A stretch of 7,459 nt of DNA from NCBI GenBank assembly GCA_963588535.1, contig CAVAII010000164.1, positions 1-7,459 of the forward strand. The letters are read 5' to 3'. Position 1 is the first letter of the stretch. Every line of letters starts with the position of its first letter. Source of the DNA: Scybalousia_A sp963588535 (GTDB lineage Bacteria; Bacteroidota; Bacteroidia; Bacteroidales; P3). The translations under genes and the position numbers were made by a program. Positions 5,388 to 7,459 of the stretch are shown one piece after another. Below the pieces are notes generated by a model. That model ran no database searches, was not told where the DNA came from, and saw only the letters and a program-made list of their open reading frames with translations.

Positions 5388-7331
5388 ATGAAATTATCTA
5401 TCGTAATAGTCAATTATAATGTAGAGCACTTTTTAGAGCATTGTCTTTTGAGTGTAAGAAAGGCTTTGAAGGGTATTGAAAGTGAGGTGTTTGTGGTTGA
5501 TAATAATTCGGTAGATGGTTCTGTTAATATGCTGAAAAGAAAGTTTAGTGAGGTAAAACTAATAGAAAATAAAGAGAATGTTGGATTTGCCAAAGCAAAC
5601 AATCAAGCCATTAGACAATCAACAGGAGAATATGTCCTATTATTAAACCCTGACACCGTAGTTGAGGAAGATACCTTTACGAAATGTTTGAATTTTATGG
5701 ACAGTCATCAAGACGCTGGCGGTTTGGGCGTAAAGATGATAGACGGACAGGGTAAAATCTTGAAGGAGAGCAAAAGAGGATTTCCTACTCCTTGGGTTTG
5801 TTTCTGTAAGATGTCGGGTTTGAGCAAGATTTTTCCAAAAAGTAAGCGTTATTGCGGTTATTATATGGGTAATCTGCCATACGATCAGACTAATGAGGTA
5901 GATATTTTGGCTGGTGCCTTTATGTTGTTGCGTAAGAAGGCATTAGACAAGATTGGATTGTTAGATGAGACTTTTTTTATGTATGGCGAGGATATCGATT
6001 TGTCTTATCGTATAACGCAAGCGGGATATAAAAACTATTATTTCTCAGATACTTCCATTATTCACTACAAAGGCGAGAGTACTAAAAAGGGTTCTATGAA
6101 TTATGTCTATACTTTCTACAACGCTATGGACATTTTCGCCAAAAAACATCTATCAACAAAGCAGACAAAACTATTTTCGTTGATAATTAAATTAGCAATA
6201 TGGGGCAGAGCAACGTTAGCATTTTTCTCCCGTATTTTCAAAAAAATAGCATTGCCTTTGTTGGATTTCTTACTTGTCTATGTGGGATTTTATTTTTTGG
6301 AAAAATTTTGGGCAACATACTATTGGGGCACACCAGACTATTATCCAGACCATTACATCTTGGTAGCAATACCGATTTATATAATAATATTGCTGTTTTG
6401 TGTGTATCTGTTCGGAGGATATAACAAGTTTAGACCAAATAAATTGATAACAGGAGTTTTCTTTGGTATGATATCTATTTTGGTTGTCTATTCCTTGATG
6501 CCAGCGGCCTTAAGATACTCTCGAGCAATGGTTATAATGGGTTCACTATTAACCTTTTTTATCCTTTTAATCGAAAGATATATAATACATTACATAAAAA
6601 CAGGACATTGGACGACAAACGATAATTCTTCTTCGTACATAATAGTAGGAGATAAGCAAGAAACACAGCGAGTAACCTCTTTGTTGCGTTCAACTGACTT
6701 AAAACCAGAGTTTATTGGACTTGTTAGCGTAGAAAATGACGAAGATAAGGAGTATTTTGTTGGCAATGTCTCGCAAATAGAGGAGATTATTAGAATATAT
6801 CATGTAAATGAGGTGATATTTTGTAGTAAATCCCTATCGCAGAGTAAGATAATTGCCATAATGGCAGATCTTTCTGAGGCAAATGTACGTTTTACGATAG
6901 CACCTGAGGTATCGGATTTCATTATTGGTAGCAACACCATAAATACTCCAACGGATATCTATGTAATGAGCGTAAATAACGTAGCCTCAATAGATAACAA
7001 ACGCAAAAAGAGACTATTTGACTTGGCATTTGCGTTACTTATTTTGTTGTTCTTTCCTTTTGTGGTGATTTTCTGCAAAAAACATTTCGTAGCACTCGTA
7101 GATGATATACTTATAATACTGAATAAGAGGACTTTTGTGGGTTATAATGTGAAGGATACCAAACTTATGGAACTGCCTAAACTAAAAAAATCTATTTTTT
7201 CTTCAATGGAGAATATCAATAGCAAAGATTTGGACGTTCCGACTATTCATCGTTTGAATCTAATGTATGCTAACAACTGGAATATCAAGACGGATTGGGA
7301 TATTTTGGTAAAAAATTTATACCATTTATAG
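5388..7331 (+). CDS. GT2 glycosyltransferase fused to membrane region, Rossmann-like region and truncated sugar-transferase (phosphoglycosyltransferase) domain
   Basis: Likely a membrane-anchored transferase in surface polysaccharide or glycan assembly. Residues 1 to about 250 form a GT2 domain of the WbbL/rhamnosyltransferase type: SIVIVNYN (4-11), VVDNNSVDGS (36-45), ENVGFAKANNQA (63-74), the NPDT metal-binding motif (87-90), and GEDIDLSYR (200-208). Hydrophobic segments follow at about 263-281, 288-306, 323-343, 353-372 and 380-400. Residues 415-535 resemble the cytosolic nucleotide-binding-fold domain of WbaP/WcaJ proteins (YIIVGD, 417-422). The end copies the edges of a polyprenyl-phosphate sugar transferase: KKRLFDLAFALLILL (540-554), LNKRTFVGYN (578-587) and a YANNWNIKTDWDIL tail (627-640), but the catalytic middle is missing. 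The open frame extends upstream to a TTG at 5229, yet that codon lies inside the groEL terminator and the promoter box lies within the extension; the ATG at 5388 starts exactly at the conserved GT2 strand. Donor and acceptor sugars are unknown. Confidence 0.88.
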   Translation: MKLSIVIVNYNVEHFLEHCLLSVRKALKGIESEVFVVDNNSVDGSVNMLKRKFSEVKLIENKENVGFAKANNQAIRQSTGEYVLLLNPDTVVEEDTFTKCLNFMDSHQDAGGLGVKMIDGQGKILKESKRGFPTPWVCFCKMSGLSKIFPKSKRYCGYYMGNLPYDQTNEVDILAGAFMLLRKKALDKIGLLDETFFMYGEDIDLSYRITQAGYKNYYFSDTSIIHYKGESTKKGSMNYVYTFYNAMDIFAKKHLSTKQTKLFSLIIKLAIWGRATLAFFSRIFKKIALPLLDFLLVYVGFYFLEKFWATYYWGTPDYYPDHYILVAIPIYIIILLFCVYLFGGYNKFRPNKLITGVFFGMISILVVYSLMPAALRYSRAMVIMGSLLTFFILLIERYIIHYIKTGHWTTNDNSSSYIIVGDKQETQRVTSLLRSTDLKPEFIGLVSVENDEDKEYFVGNVSQIEEIIRIYHVNEVIFCSKSLSQSKIIAIMADLSEANVRFTIAPEVSDFIIGSNTINTPTDIYVMSVNNVASIDNKRKKRLFDLAFALLILLFFPFVVIFCKKHFVALVDDILIILNKRTFVGYNVKDTKLMELPKLKKSIFSSMENINSKDLDVPTIHRLNLMYANNWNIKTDWDILVKNLYHL

Positions 7332-7365
7332 ACTTCCTTTTCTTTCTACACGACCCCTCAAAATA

Positions 7366-7459
7366 ATTACTGAAAAGAATTTACTGATTACTGAAAAGAA
7401 TTAATTCTTTACTGATAATAATTTGATAAGTACTGATAATATTTTGATAAGTACTGATG
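7366..7459. repeat. Degenerate 21-bp tandem repeat running off the right edge
   Basis: TACTGA recurs at 7368, 7389, 7410, 7431 and 7452, exactly 21 bases apart each time, with one extra copy at 7382. The first two units share ATTACTGAAAAGAATT (7366-7381, 7387-7402); the third and fourth (7410-7430, 7431-7451) are identical at 20 of 21 bases. In the later units TGATAA appears at 7413, 7424, 7434 and 7445, alternating 11- and 10-base steps. The units directly abut, so this is not a CRISPR array. On the minus strand all three frames are open from the edge into the array and then stop, so the end of an opposing gene coding for heptapeptide repeats cannot be excluded. Confidence 0.8.
7395..7410. 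repeat. 16-bp perfect palindrome within the tandem array
   Basis: AAAGAATTAATTCTTT is identical on both strands and sits at the junction between the two unit types of the array. It could be a protein site or merely the result of unit divergence; it has no loop and no T-run of terminator length. Confidence 0.4.

Noticed and set aside
5388..7331. Interpretation as two separate genes (GT2 and a WcaJ-like protein) joined by a sequencing error
   Set aside because: The reading frame is continuous with no stop or start signal between the domains, and the membrane segments follow the GT2 domain smoothly; GT2 domains followed by membrane helices are common in this group.
7366..7459. CRISPR array at the right edge
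   Set aside because: Units are 21 bases, abut directly and have no unique spacers of constant length; no cas gene is present.

Overview
The window is AT-rich DNA from a member of the Bacteroidota, most likely the order Bacteroidales. Three things suggest this: a secreted GH92 alpha-mannosidase of the type that is abundant in that phylum, a perfect Bacteroidota-type -7 promoter box (TATCTTTG, matching TAnnTTTG) before the last gene, and A-rich leaders instead of Shine-Dalgarno sites at most starts. No species can be named from the sequence alone.

Layout, all genes on the + strand: (1) 11-2887, a secreted GH92 exo-alpha-mannosidase with a C-terminal discoidin-like (F5/8 type C) domain. (2) 2888-3211, a 324-base gap holding two successive terminator-like hairpins, then the groES control region: an A/T palindrome, an operator-like imperfect palindrome, a TTGGCA-17-TATAAT promoter and an A-rich leader. 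No gene is visible in it. (3) 3212-5144, the groES-groEL chaperonin operon, 22 bases between genes, with a textbook Shine-Dalgarno before groEL. (4) 5145-5387, an A/T hairpin, a very strong intrinsic terminator, an interrupted palindrome and the TATCTTTG promoter. (5) 5388-7331, a 647-residue protein joining a GT2 glycosyltransferase to a membrane region, a Rossmann-like region and a cut-down polyprenyl-phosphate sugar transferase domain. (6) 7332-7459, no gene seen; a degenerate 21-bp tandem repeat that runs off the right edge.

Each transcription unit is separated by terminators, so the three units (mannosidase, chaperonin, glycosyltransferase) look independently transcribed. The mannosidase would trim mannose from glycans in the periplasm or outside the cell; the last gene would build a cell-surface polysaccharide or glycoprotein glycan; GroES/GroEL is housekeeping protein folding. 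The only hint of a link is an operator-like palindrome (consensus about CTGNCAAAATGNCA) found upstream of both groES and the glycosyltransferase gene.

No CRISPR array, tRNA, rRNA, insertion sequence or phage gene was seen. The most interesting items are the glycosyltransferase fused to a sugar-transferase domain that seems to have lost its catalytic core, the shared palindrome, and the phased 21-bp repeat at the edge.
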